Assembly: GCA_049841135.1 (NCBI GenBank) | Contig: JASGHK010000005.1 | Span: 310,001-374,000, forward strand | Direction: 5' to 3' | Source of the DNA: JACRCT01 sp049841135 | Lineage (GTDB): Bacteria > Myxococcota > Myxococcia > Myxococcales > UBA5297 | DNA: 64,000 bases | Shown: positions 24,687 to 34,639 of the stretch, in pieces | Layout: every line of letters starts with the position of its first letter | Position numbering within the stretch: position 1 is the stretch's first letter | Made by a program: the position numbers and the translations under genes | Notes under the pieces: generated by a model | Database searches by the model: none | What the model saw: only the letters and a program-made list of their open reading frames with translations | What the model was told of the DNA's origin: nothing

Positions 24687-27475
24687 ATGAAGCGCGTTGT
24701 CGCTGTCCTGGCCCTGGCCTGTCTCTTCCCGGCCTGCAAGATGGGCGTGCCAGGCGTCACCTGCGAGAGTTCCTCCGAGTGCGAGAACGGCTGGTGCGAT
24801 CGCGGGATCTGCACCGAGTGCTCGCCGTCCTGCACCGCGTACGAGACCTGCAGCCCAACCGGCACCTGCGACCCCGCCTTCGCGTCAGTGACCATCGAGT
24901 CACCCGGCTCTGGCGCCACCGTACAAGCGCCGTTCAAGGTCACTGCGAAGATCGCGCGCCAAGGGACGTCTGTCCTGGCTCCGCCCGCTGCCCTTGCCCT
25001 CAGCGCCAAGCCCGCCACTGGCGACGCTGAGCCGTTTACCCTCACCCGTGATGGCGAAACCCTTACCTACTCGAAGACCATCGCGCCCAAGAGCACCGGC
25101 GGCTACTCGCTCACCGCCAGCTTCACCGAGGCAGGGCTCAGCTCCGCCGCTGTCCCCGTCACCGTCAAGCCCACCACCTGCGAGCCCGCCTGCACCGGCC
25201 TCCAGGAGTGCGTCGGCACGACCTGCGTCCCGGCCTTCGATAAGATCGAGATCACCTCGCCGAAGGCAGACGCCAAGTTCAGCAACAAGGCCGCGGGCAT
25301 CCCTGCCGAAGTGCAGATCGTGCGCTCTGCCGGAGCACAGCGTGAGTTCCCGGCGTCGGTGGAACTGAGCGGCGCCGCCGAGGGCGGCCAGACCGCCTCG
25401 GCCACGCTCGCGGGCAGCGGCGACGGCACCTACTCCGGCAAGCTCCTTCCCACCGTCGGCGGCAAGTGGACCTTGAAGGCGAAGTCGACCGAGGTCGAGG
25501 CCGAGTCCGCGGCCGTGTCGGTCATCGTCGAGTTCTGCCCCCAGACGTGCGGAGCTTGGGAGGAGTGTGCGGCCGGCAAGTGCGTCGCCGCGTTCACCGG
25601 CATCGCGATCTCGAGTCCGAAGAACGGCGACACCGTCGGGGCCAGTGCGGAGGTCCGCGCCGTCCTCACGCGCCGGGCCGGCGGCACGCTCGAAGCGCCG
25701 GCGAGCGTCGAGGTGGAGACCACCAAGGGCGGGACGACCGCCAAGCTGACGCTCGCGAAGGACGCCGCCAAGCCGCTCGAGTACACGGCCACCTGGAGTG
25801 CTGCCGAGGAGGGCACCTACTCGCTGAAGGCGTCGAGCCCTGCCGTGGCGCAGCCGAGCGCGAGTGTCGGCGTCACGGTGGACAAGACTGCGCCAGTGCT
25901 CGAGGTGAGCGTTGTGCCTGCGCCTGCGCGCAATGCCTGGGAGCTGGATGAGAAGAGCGCGAACAAGGACACCGAGTTCAAGCGGAACGAGAAGGCCAAG
26001 GTGCAGGTCAAGACCGTCGCCACGGATGTCGTCGCGGCGTCGGTGAAGGTGACGGTCTCTGGGCCGACGAGTGGCTCGCTTGAGGTGGCGGTGCACGACT
26101 GCCCGACCCTGCCGCCGGCCGGAAGCTGCTGGGAGGCGGAGGTGGAGCTGGGGAACCCGGCGCTCGTCATGCACGCGTTCCGCGGGGCGATGGGCGTGGC
26201 GGTGCGTGCCGGCGATGCGGTGGGGAACCAGGGGACGGGGGCGGCGACGATTCAGGTGACGCGGTTCAAGTGGAAGGTGGACCCGGATTCCGGCGCGCCT
26301 GGTAAGACGCTCAGAACCGCGCCCGCCATCGGCAACGCCGGCACCGTGTACTTCGCTACTTCGACCGGCAAGGTGGTCGCACTCTCACCGAGCGGCGCAG
26401 CGAAGTGGTCGGTTCAGGCAGGTGGGGCCATCACCGCAAGCGTCGCGGTCCACGACGTTGATTTGGTCGAGACCGTTTTTGTCGCTGGAACGACGGGCGG
26501 CGCGGGCGCCGTCTGGGCGCTGAACGAGAGCAACGTCGCCACGCTTCCCGCCCCGATCTGCAGTGATGGATCCAATGCGATGGGCTCCATCGCGGTGACG
26601 GACGTCGCGCTGGGCACAGAGACGCAGGCGCGACCTACGGCACTGGTCGCATTTAGCCAGAAGCTCGGGAGGAAATGTTTACGGCGCCCGCCCTGGCGCA
26701 GGCTCGAGGACATGCACGTCTCTGGCGATATCCTCCATGGTGGCCGAAAGCTCAGGCTTCGCCCTCGACGGCGCGAATGAGAATCTTCTACGGGGACCAG
26801 GACGGCAACATCCAGAAGGCCCAACTGGTGACGGCTGGAATCACTTTCAAGTGGAGCCAACTCGTCGGCAATGGCAACCAGCCCGCCAATCCCATCATCA
26901 CTGGCGCAGGAGTTGGAGGAGGAGGAGGAGTAGGGGTTGGCGCTCTCTTCCGCATCCCGTTTGCTGGCGGCTCCACGATTCTCGGTTCCACCGATTCGCC
27001 AACCTGGAATGCCATCGAGATCGCTGGCAACAAGGTGGTCGTTGGCTCAAACAAAGGTTCGCTTTACATCGAGGACGAGGTCTTTCCATCTTCTGGCGCC
27101 GGGAAGCTCACCGCCGCTGCAACCCTCTCGGGCGCAGTGACAGGAGCTCCGGCGTTCGGCTCTGACCAGACGCTCCACATCGCCTCCAGCGACAAGAAGC
27201 TGTTCGTTCGAGATGCCGCTGGCGCTGCGCTCTGGGATGCCGACCTTGGCGCTGCCTCCTACTCCTCCCCCGCCCTCGACTGCGCCCGCGACTCCAACGG
27301 CCAGAAGATCTCCGCCCCCGGCGTGGTCTACGTCGGCGCCGACGACGGCTTCCTCTACGCCTTCGTCACCGACAGCCACGGCCTCGACACCACCTCGCCT
27401 TGGCCCAAGTTCCACCGCGACCCGAAGAACCGCGCGAATACGGCGTACCCGCTCGCCGAGTTCGAATGCCCGTAG
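24687..27475 (+). CDS. Lipoprotein with Cys-motif/Ig-like repeats and beta-propeller-like end, frame-shifted
   Basis: ATG 24687 follows GGGGAGG with a six-base spacer. The lipoprotein signal MKRVVAVLALACLFPAC gives a lipidated Cys. Three repeats follow, each a Cys cluster (such as CEPACTGLQECVGTTC, CPQTCGAWEECAAGKC) and about 100 residues of Ig-like beta strands (SPKADAKF, SPKNGDTV). After about residue 530 come strand repeats like PQQ-type propellers (APAIGNAGTVYFATSTGKVV, GVVYVGADDGFLYAFVTD). The frame changes near 26670 (coding continues as NVYGARPGAG) and again near 26785 (RIFYGDQDGNIQKA). The end, WPKFHRDPKNRANT, is typical for such lipoproteins. Probably an outer-membrane surface protein. 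Confidence 0.7.
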
Positions 27476-27504
27476 GTCCCGTTGCTCAGGAGCTCATCGC
27501 TTGG

Positions 27505-27650
27505 GCCGGCCAGATGGCCGGCAATCCAGCGAGCAAAGCTGCTGCGCGCCGCCGGTGGCGGAGGGCGCCCATCGGATTGGTCGGACGGTCGGACGTTCCG
27601 GGCAGCTGCCGGCCAAATGGCCGGCGATCCGCGAACAAGGCTGCTCCGCG
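27505..27650. repeat. Pair of intergenic palindromic repeats
   Basis: GCCGGCCAGATGGCCGGC (27505-27522) and GCCGGCCAAATGGCCGGC (27608-27625), each followed by a related tail (ATCC-GCGA-CAA-GCTGCT-CGCG). They form strong hairpins and lie in the 238-base gap between two convergent genes, where they may end transcription from both sides. Nothing else is seen in this gap. Confidence 0.65.
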
Positions 27651-27713
27651 CTCACAGTGGTGCGCACGGGAGGGACGGCCGCGCCTGCGCTACGCGTGAA
27701 ACTGATGAGCTCG

Positions 27714-28187
27714 CTACAGCCGCTGCCACTTACGGAACTGGCTCAGCGCCGACCGGAGCATCTTCGGCGCGTCTTCGAGCCCCGCAAGGTGATCCGCCAG
27801 CTCCTTCGCCGTGCAGGGTGCCGGCAGACTCTCCAACTCGCCGACCTTCCGGACGAACGCGCTCCCGTAGAGCTTGGCCGTCGACGGCGCCACGCCGCTC
27901 GCCTCCTGTAGATGCTGCGCGAAGCGACTCGCCCAATCGGCCGGGGCCGCCTTGGCTCCGCCCTGGCCGGCGTCCGTCCCATCCCTCTCCTCTCCTTTCA
28001 CGTCCTTCGACGCCTCCTTCTCTGCACGCGCCTTCGTGCGGCGCGGCCCACTCTTCTTCGAGGCTGCTTCGACCTCCACATCCTCTTCGCGTTCGTCTTC
28101 GGCGCTCTCGCCCCCGCGGTCCGCCGCCTTCGAAGCGGGCTGCTCGGAGGCTCTCCTCGGGCGCCTCCCCTGGATCGTCCTCTTCAA
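27714..28187 (-). CDS. Charged protein ending in a core-binding-like helical domain; possible SNF2 tail
   Basis: The first 80 residues are low-complexity and highly charged (EDEREEDVEVEAASKK and similar). The last 75 form a compact helical domain: WASRFAQHLQEASGVAPSTA, KLYGSAFVRKVGELE, AKELADHLAGLEDAPKM, LRSALSQFRKWQRL. This resembles the SAM-like core-binding domain of tyrosine recombinases, without the catalytic part. The frame abuts the end of the SNF2 gene, which itself changes frame near 28245 and 28150. It may therefore be the C-terminal extension of that helicase rather than a separate gene. Confidence 0.5.
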   Translation of the reverse strand: MKRTIQGRRPRRASEQPASKAADRGGESAEDEREEDVEVEAASKKSGPRRTKARAEKEASKDVKGEERDGTDAGQGGAKAAPADWASRFAQHLQEASGVAPSTAKLYGSAFVRKVGELESLPAPCTAKELADHLAGLEDAPKMLRSALSQFRKWQRL

Positions 28188-31100
28188 CCTCCTCCGCCTC
28201 CGTCACCTCGGGCGCACCTTCGCCCGCGCGGATGAGCGCCAGGAAGCTCCTCGCTCGACAGCTTCGCCGCCGCGCCCGTCCCGCCCAGCACGCCGGAGAC
28301 CAGGTCCCGCTTCTCCTCGTGCAGCGCGAGGATCGCCTCCTCGATGGTCCCGGTAGCCACCAGCCGATAGACGGTCACGGGCCTGGTCTGGCCGATGCGG
28401 TGCGCCCGGTCGCTCGCCTGGTCCTCGACCGCGGGGTTCCACCACGGGTCCAGGTGGATGACGTAGTCGGCGCCGGTGAGGTTGAGCCCGGTCCCGCCGG
28501 CCTTGAGCGAGATGAGGAAGGCCTCGGCCTCTCCGCGCTGGAACGCGTCCACCCGCTTGACCCGCTCGGGCTCCGGGGTCTGCCCGTCGAGGTAGAGCAG
28601 CTTGACCCCCTCCTCCTCCAGCGCCTCCTTCACCAGCGCCAGGTGCGCGGTGAACTGGCTGAAGACCAGCGCCCGGTGCCCCTCCTCCTTGAGCTCCCCG
28701 ACCAGCTCGACCAGCGCCGCCAACTTGCTCGACGGCACCTTCGAGGCCGGGTCCTGCAGCCGCGGGTGGCAGGCCAGCTGGCGCAGCCGGGTCAGCGCCG
28801 CCAGCACCTGGAAGCGCCCGTCCTCCGACCCGCCCTCGACCATTCCCGACAGCTCCGCGACCGCCGCCAGGCGCGCCTCCTCGTAGAGCTTGCGCTCGGC
28901 CGCCGAGAGCCGGACCTCGCGCTTGAGCTCGGTCCGCGGCGGCAGCTCCGGCGCCACCTGCGCCTTGCCGCGCCGCAACAGGAACGGCCGCACCACCCGG
29001 GCCAGGGCCTCGCGCCGCGCCGGATCCTTGTGGCGCTCGATGGGCGTGGCGAAGCGCTCGCGGAACTGCTCCCAGCTGCCGAGCAGGCCGGGCGTCAGCA
29101 CCCGCAAGAGGCTCCACAGCTCGCCCAGGTGGTTCTCCATCGGCGTGCCGGTCAACGCCAGCCGCCACTGCGCGTCCAGATCCCGCGCGGCGCGCGCCCG
29201 CTTGGTCGCCGAGTTCTTGATGGCCTGCGCCTCGTCCAGCACCAGCGTGCCGAAGCGCACCGCCTTCAGGCTCTCGGCGTGCTTGAGGAGCAGGCCGTAG
29301 CTGCACACCAGGGAGATCGCCCGGCTCGAGCGCAGCCAGCGTCGCCGCGCGGTCGCCCTCGCGGAAGACCTTGGGCCTCAGGCCCGGCGCGAACCGCTCG
29401 CACTCGCGCAGCCAGTTGAACCCCACCGAAGTCGGCGCCACCACCAGCGCCGGACCCGTGTCCTTGCGCGAGAGCAGCGCCGCCAGCGCCTGCACCGTCT
29501 TGCCCAGGCCCATGTCGTCGGCCAGGCACGCGCCGACGCCCCAATGCGCCATGCGCATCAGCCAGCGATACCCGGCGATCTGGTACGGGCGCAGATCGGC
29601 CTTCAGCCCCGCGGGCAGCGGCGGCTCGTAGGTGCGCGCCGCCTTCATCCGCTCGACCAGGCCCTGCCACTCGACGCAGGCGCGGGTCTCGCCGGCGGCA
29701 TCCAAGAGGTCCGACACGGCCTCGGACGCGGCGAAGCTGACCTCGAGCCCGCCCTTGCCGTGGAAGACCACCTCCGAGGCGCGCTGCAGCCGCTCGCGCA
29801 GCTCCTCGGCCATCTGCGCGTACCGCCCCGGCGCCAGCTCGACGTAGCGGCTGCCGCGGCGCACCGCGTCCATCAGCGCCGAGAGGGCGATCTTCTCCTC
29901 GCCCACCTCGACCGAGCCCTCCAGGCCGAACCAGTCGCGCTTGCTCTCGAGCTTGACCTTGAGCGAACTGGCCTGGGCGCGACCGGCGATGCGCACCGGC
30001 ACGGCCTGCTTGGGCCACTCGACGACCACGTCGGTGCGCGACTCGACGGCGGACAGGAGATCCAACGCTGCATCGCCCCGCAGCAGGCGGCGGTGGCTGC
30101 TGCCCACACCCTCGTCGTGCTCGGGGAGCCTCAAGTCGGCGCTCAGCGCGGCTGCCCGCGACCGCTCCCCGTCCAGGTCGCGAATGGCGTGGACGCGCCG
30201 GCCGGCGACCTCGCCGCACAGCCGCCGGGGCTCCTCGCCGGGCGGCCGGACCGGCCCCTCGCCCAGAGGGCGCACGAGCAGCTCGAGCGAGAGCGCGCCA
30301 TCGGCCTGGGGCGTCAGGCGCAGCAGGTGGCGCAGGTCGGGCTCGACGCGCTCGCCTTCCAGCTCGGGCGGGAGCTTGAGCGGCAGGTGCCGCTCGATGG
30401 CGGCCAGATACGGGGCGAGGTCGGGCAATGCTTCGGGCGCATGCCCCTCAATCTGGTCGAGCGCGTCGAGCAGGAGCTCCTGCGCCGCCGTGAGCTCGAC
30501 GACGACACACTCGCCCCCGTCGAACCCGACCAGGTAGCGGCCGCAGGCGCTGTAGCGCACGCCCTTGGCGCCGGGTCGCACGCCCGGGTAGTCGGTCTTG
30601 ACGACGGCCGGGGCGCCATCGACGACGTGCTCGACGACGATCGCCGTCTGCGCGCGGCCGGACGGGCCATTCGCCTGGGCGCGGACCGACAGGCCCACCG
30701 ACAGCTCGCCCCGGCGCACCGTCAGCGGCTGGTCCGAATCCGCAAAGAAGAGATGGGGGTAGCCGGCGAGCAGCAGCAGCGCCTTGATCGTGCGCTCGCC
30801 GTCGGTGTCGTAGTCGGTCGCCAGCAGGGCCAGCACCTGGTCGGCGTTGGGGAAGTCGAAGCAGTCGCGCTGGTCGGTCAGCTCGGCGACCGAGACCACC
30901 TTGCCCTTGCTCCACTCCATCCGCTTGCCCTGCACGTGCAGCGTGGGCCGGAGGACGTACTCGCCGCTGAGGTGGTGCAACCGCCAGGTGATGAGCTTGG
31001 GGGTGGCCTCCTTCGCATCGACCTTGTCGGCCTTCTTGGCGGCGTCCTCCAGAACCGCCAGCGCGCGCCACCAGGTCGGCCGGTTCAGGAGCTTGAGGAG

Positions 31101-32054
31101 CGTCTCGTGCGCTGGCTGCGGCTTGGCATGCAGGAAGGAGAGCACCCGGAGCAGGGCGGGCCGTCCGTGGTCGCAGCGGTAGTCGTTGTAGCAGTGCGGC
31201 TCGAGGCGCCCGGTGCGCCAGCCCTGCAGGCCCACACCGACCTGGACGTCGGTGTTGCCGTACCGGCCGGTCCAGTGGAGGCGGGGCTCGTCACCTTCGA
31301 GGAGCCGCAGCTCCTGGTGTTCCGGGCCTCGTGGCGGCCCCGGGTGCTTGGCATCCAGGCGCTGGAGCGAGTCGGTGACGACGGCGCGGAAGGGCTCGAG
31401 CCCCGGGTGCGCCAGCGGGATGCCCTGCAGGTCTGAGAGCTTCATCGCCGGGCGGACGGGTTCGACGACCGTCAGCGCCAGGCCGTGCAGGAACACCCGT
31501 GCCCAGCGGGAGAGGAAGTCCGCGTCCTGCTCCTCGAGCAGCGGCGGCCGCGAGCCCGTCGCCAGCTCTCCGAGCGAGGTGAGCTGCGAGGTCCGCGACA
31601 GGATGGGGTGCGGCACCCAGCCTTCGAGGAGCTTGCGGGCCGGCACCGTGAGCGCCTGCGTCACCCCGGTCGCGTGCGCCCAGTCGCCGAAGGCGGTCAG
31701 GGACTGGGGCGGAGCCAGCACCTTCGCGCGCTCCTGGACCGACTCGGGGTTGGGCACCTGCTCGTCCACGAACTTCTTGGCGGTCTGGAGGATGGCGGCG
31801 AGGACCTTCGAGCGCGCGAACTCCTGCAGCGGCTGCGGAGCCTGGCTGCCCACCGGATCGAGCAGGTGGCGCAGCGTCGCCTCGGGGAACGGCCGCAGCG
31901 CCCGCTGCAGGTCTTCGCGCGCCTGGCCCTGGAAGTGCGCCCAGAGCACGAAGGCCATCGCCGGCTCGTCGAGCAGGCGGCCACGGTTGGTGGTCTCGAG
32001 CAGCTTGACGAGCGCGGGCCCGGTCAGCAGAGGGACGACGTTGGAAGAGTCCAC
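28184..32054 (-). CDS. SNF2-family DNA helicase/translocase, frame-shifted
   Basis: About 1,290 residues. The first 800 are a poorly conserved accessory region. The ATPase core then begins: LRPYQIAGYRWLMRMAHWG, Walker A in DDMGLGKTVQA (residue about 843), VVAPTSVGFNWLRECERF, then after a one-base change near 29312 (extra C in CTCCC) CSYGLLLKHAE, the Walker B-like LVLDEAQAIKN, LTGTPMENHLGELWSLL, VFSQFTAHLALVKEAL, LISLKAGGTGLNLTGADYVI and DRAHRIGQTRPVTVYRL. These are all SNF2 motifs I-VI. Coding again leaves the frame near 28245, where EEFLALIRAGEGAPEV would be expected. If the indels are sequence errors the enzyme is complete. Confidence 0.85.
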
Positions 32055-32242
32055 GAGGAGATCCTTCGCTCAGCGGGCGGGGCTCGCTGAGGGCGAGGTC
32101 TCCGCGCGGCCGGCGGAATCTAGTTCGACACCCCGAGCTCGTCGAGGGGCCGCAGCCTCCGGTCGACGCAGCTCGGTGCGCATTGGGCGCAAACACGGCG
32201 CTCAGGCGGAGCTGCCGGTTCAGCTCCTTGGGGGCCAGCAGG

Positions 32243-33011
32243 TCAGTGCGTGGGCTTGGCAAAGACCTCGGTGATGGTCGAGGCGTCGAGGATGCGGTCG
32301 AGCCAGTTGTCGAGCTGGTCGACGGACGCCCGCGAGATCTTCCGGGCGTAGCGAGCGGGAACCTCGCCGAACTTCTTCTCGAGTAGGCGCACCAGCGACT
32401 CCGCCTTGCCTTCCGCCTTGCCTTCCGCTTTGCCCTCCGCCTTGCCTTGCGCCCGGCCTTCAGCTCGGCCTTCCGCCCGGCCTTCAGCCCGCCACTCCTT
32501 CGCGGCGATGGAGATCATGTGCTCCTCCTTGTCCGGCATGGTCCGCCTCAGCGCGCGCTGGAGGGCCTTCCGATCCGCAGGCCCGTAGCGGGACGAAATA
32601 TAGCGCCAGAAACGCTCCAGCGCCGCCCGGGGCAGGCCCCGCATCTGGATGAGCAGCACGGTCATCGTCCCCACCACGTCGCCCTGATCCGTCCGGGTCG
32701 CGTACTTCATCAGGAGCAGGCCTACGGCCAGGAGGCGGTGCTGCGAGAGCGCGGGCTCCGGGACCCGGCCGACGTCCAGGACGCGGACTGGAAAGTCGAG
32801 GAGGTGCCGCTTCAGCTTGTCCGGGCCCGCCAGCAGACCCGAGAAGCGCGCGGGGCCGTTCCACGGCTGGGCCCCGTGGTAGACGACCAGGGCAATGACC
32901 GGCGGCAACGGCTTGGGTACCTTGACCTCGGCCGCCAGCCGCTCCCAGACGCGAGTGAGGTAGACGAGCAGCTGCAGCCCGATGCGCGGGTCGCGGGTGC
33001 TCTTGTGCTCG
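32243..33011 (-). pseudogene. Rpn-type recombination-promoting nuclease, 5'-truncated
   Basis: Reading the minus strand from about 33010, the frame gives EHKSTRDPRIGLQLLVYLTR, VWERLAAEVKVPKPLPPVIA and LVVYHGAQPWNG, the PD-(D/E)xK core of Rpn/'putative transposase' nucleases (PF04754). A repetitive linker (AEGRAEGRAEGRAQGKAEGK), then LVRLLEKKFGEVPARYARKI and DNWLDRILDAS, complete the C-terminus. The N-terminal part that should precede EHKS, with the first catalytic Asp, is missing: upstream are 9-bp tandem repeats coding for repeated Phe-Ala-Pro. An internal start at 32908 would lose the active site. Probably inactive. Confidence 0.7.
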
Positions 33012-33013
33012 CC

Positions 33014-33067
33014 GAAGCCGCCGAAGCCAGCGAAGGGAGCGAAGGGAGCGAAGGGAGCGAAGGGGTG
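33014..33067. repeat. 9-bp tandem repeat GAAGGGAGC
   Basis: Six consecutive 9-bp units: two diverged (GAAGCCGCC, GAAGCCAGC), three exact GAAGGGAGC, one partial (GAAGGGGTG). It lies exactly where the conserved part of the Rpn-type nuclease gene stops, so expansion or rearrangement here may have removed the 5' part. Confidence 0.85.
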
Positions 33068-33373
33068 TCGGACTTCGGCGTGACTTCGCCCTTCGCTGCC
33101 CGAGCTCGTCGAAGCGCCAGCCTTCGATCCTCGGGTCTTCCGTGCTCCTCGCCTTTCTGCCGAGAAGGCCTGGTCTTGGGAGCTGCTTCGGGCTTACTTG
33201 GAGAAGCTCGAGAAGACGTGAGCGCCAGCGCGGGCCCGCGAGCCGGGCTTCCTCTTCGTCGGCGGTCGGGTCTGCGGTCGGCGTTCGAGCTGGGAGAAGT
33301 TTTCAGCGCTGAAAACTTCACCCCATGCGGGGGATATGGACGCCAAGCGCCTGAAATTACAGCCAATCCATGA

Positions 33374-33655
33374 CAATCCAGTGGTTTCGAGGGGTTACGC
33401 GATTGAGGACACCCCGAGCCCGTCGAGGGGCCAGAGCATCTCCAGCCCCTCGGCGAGCAAGGTCGATTTGACCTGAATGCCCTTCAGGGCCCCGTATGGG
33501 CCTTCCTACAAGGGGTCGCCCCGTCAGCCCTATTTCAATGAGCCTGGCCTTGGGAGAGGGCCAAGGCGAGCCTGCCAGGAGCCCAGAGGCACCCTCCCGA
33601 GCAATCTGCAATCACTTGTATTTACTTAGATTTATCGAACCAAGAGCGGCACACT
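33374..33655. other. Intergenic stretch without recognised gene
   Basis: Holds a second copy of GACACCCCGAGC(C/T)CGTCGAGG (here near 33403; the other near 32128), an imperfect palindrome, and several inverted repeats such as CTTGGGAGAGGGCCAAGG. The right end (33600-33650) is AT-richer than its surroundings. An 84-codon minus-strand frame here has no coding character. Confidence 0.5.
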
Positions 33656-34420
33656 TCAGCCCACGTCTGTCGCCGACTTCTTACCCTTCGAAGGCACCTT
33701 CTCTGCCAGCTTCTTCTGCATTTGCTCCACCTCGACTCGCGCAGCCTCCAGGGCCTGCACCAGCCCAGCGGACTCCGCCTCCAGCCCGGCTTCCGACAGA
33801 TCCGCCATCAGGTGGTCGCGCAACGCCAGCCCCCGCTCGATCGCTTTCAGCATCCGCATCGCATCCTTGGCCGAGGCCACCGGTGCTGCCGGGAACTCCG
33901 TTGGCTTGCGCGAGCCCTTTGCCGATTGGAGCTTGTCGGTGGTCCAACCTTCGGCGTTGGCCTGCGTGAGCAAGTCCTGTTGACGGTCCCAGGGAAGGCC
34001 CTGGACCGTCAGAAAGTGTGTGGGCATCAGCTTGGGCCACTCCGCGAAGTCGCCCAGGTTCGTCCTCTGCTCGAAGAGGCGCACCGCGCGGTAGAGCCGC
34101 GACTCGGTCCACGTCGCGTCCTTCTCCTCGAGCGCCTTGGCCAGCGCCTCGAGCGACTTGTCGCCGGTGTTGCGCTGGTTCCAGAGGTCGAGGCTGCCGC
34201 CGTAGAAGTCGTTGATGATGATCCGGCCGGCGTTGATGTCCAGGGCGAGCTGGCTGTCGCGGGTCAGCTTGGCGACCTTGTCGGCGACCTGGGCGACGAC
34301 TTCGGCGGACGGCGTCTGGATTTTGCTGGCGATGACGGGCGTGGCGGCGGCGCTGGCGCTGGTATCGGCGGTGGCGCTGTCCGCGGCGGCGGCGGTAGCG
34401 GCGGCGATGACGTCGGGCAT
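33656..34420 (-). CDS. Hypothetical protein, function unknown
   Basis: ATG 34420 follows AGGGGGG at a five-base spacing, so I start here rather than at 34624. The first 40 residues are Ala/Thr/Ser-rich (IAAATAAAADSATADTSASA). A folded part follows: VVAQVADKVAKLTRDSQLAL, INAGRIIINDFYGGSLDLWN, TWTESRLYRAVRLFEQRTNL, PTHFLTVQGLPWDRQQDLL and EGWTTDKLQSAKGSRK, ending in a coiled coil (AARVEVEQMQKKLAEKV). The pattern recalls phage/plasmid-type regulatory or DUF1016-like N-termini but I cannot assign it. Confidence 0.65.
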   Translation of the reverse strand: MPDVIAAATAAAADSATADTSASAAATPVIASKIQTPSAEVVAQVADKVAKLTRDSQLALDINAGRIIINDFYGGSLDLWNQRNTGDKSLEALAKALEEKDATWTESRLYRAVRLFEQRTNLGDFAEWPKLMPTHFLTVQGLPWDRQQDLLTQANAEGWTTDKLQSAKGSRKPTEFPAAPVASAKDAMRMLKAIERGLALRDHLMADLSEAGLEAESAGLVQALEAARVEVEQMQKKLAEKVPSKGKKSATDVG

Positions 34421-34639
34421 GGTCCCCCCTCGGGAGTGGAGCTGCAGGCCTTGGGGCCCTGCAGCGCGGGCTCGCTTCACAATGCGAGTGGAGCTTAGCG
34501 CCGGCGGTGGGGGCCCTGGCAAGGCGCAGGCTTGACCCGAAGCCCAAGCCCAGAGCCCGAAGCCCGATACCGCCTGCTGGAGCCATCCGCCCGGTTGGCG
34601 TATAGCTCGCCCCCCGCTGCTCACTTCGAGGTCTCCATC

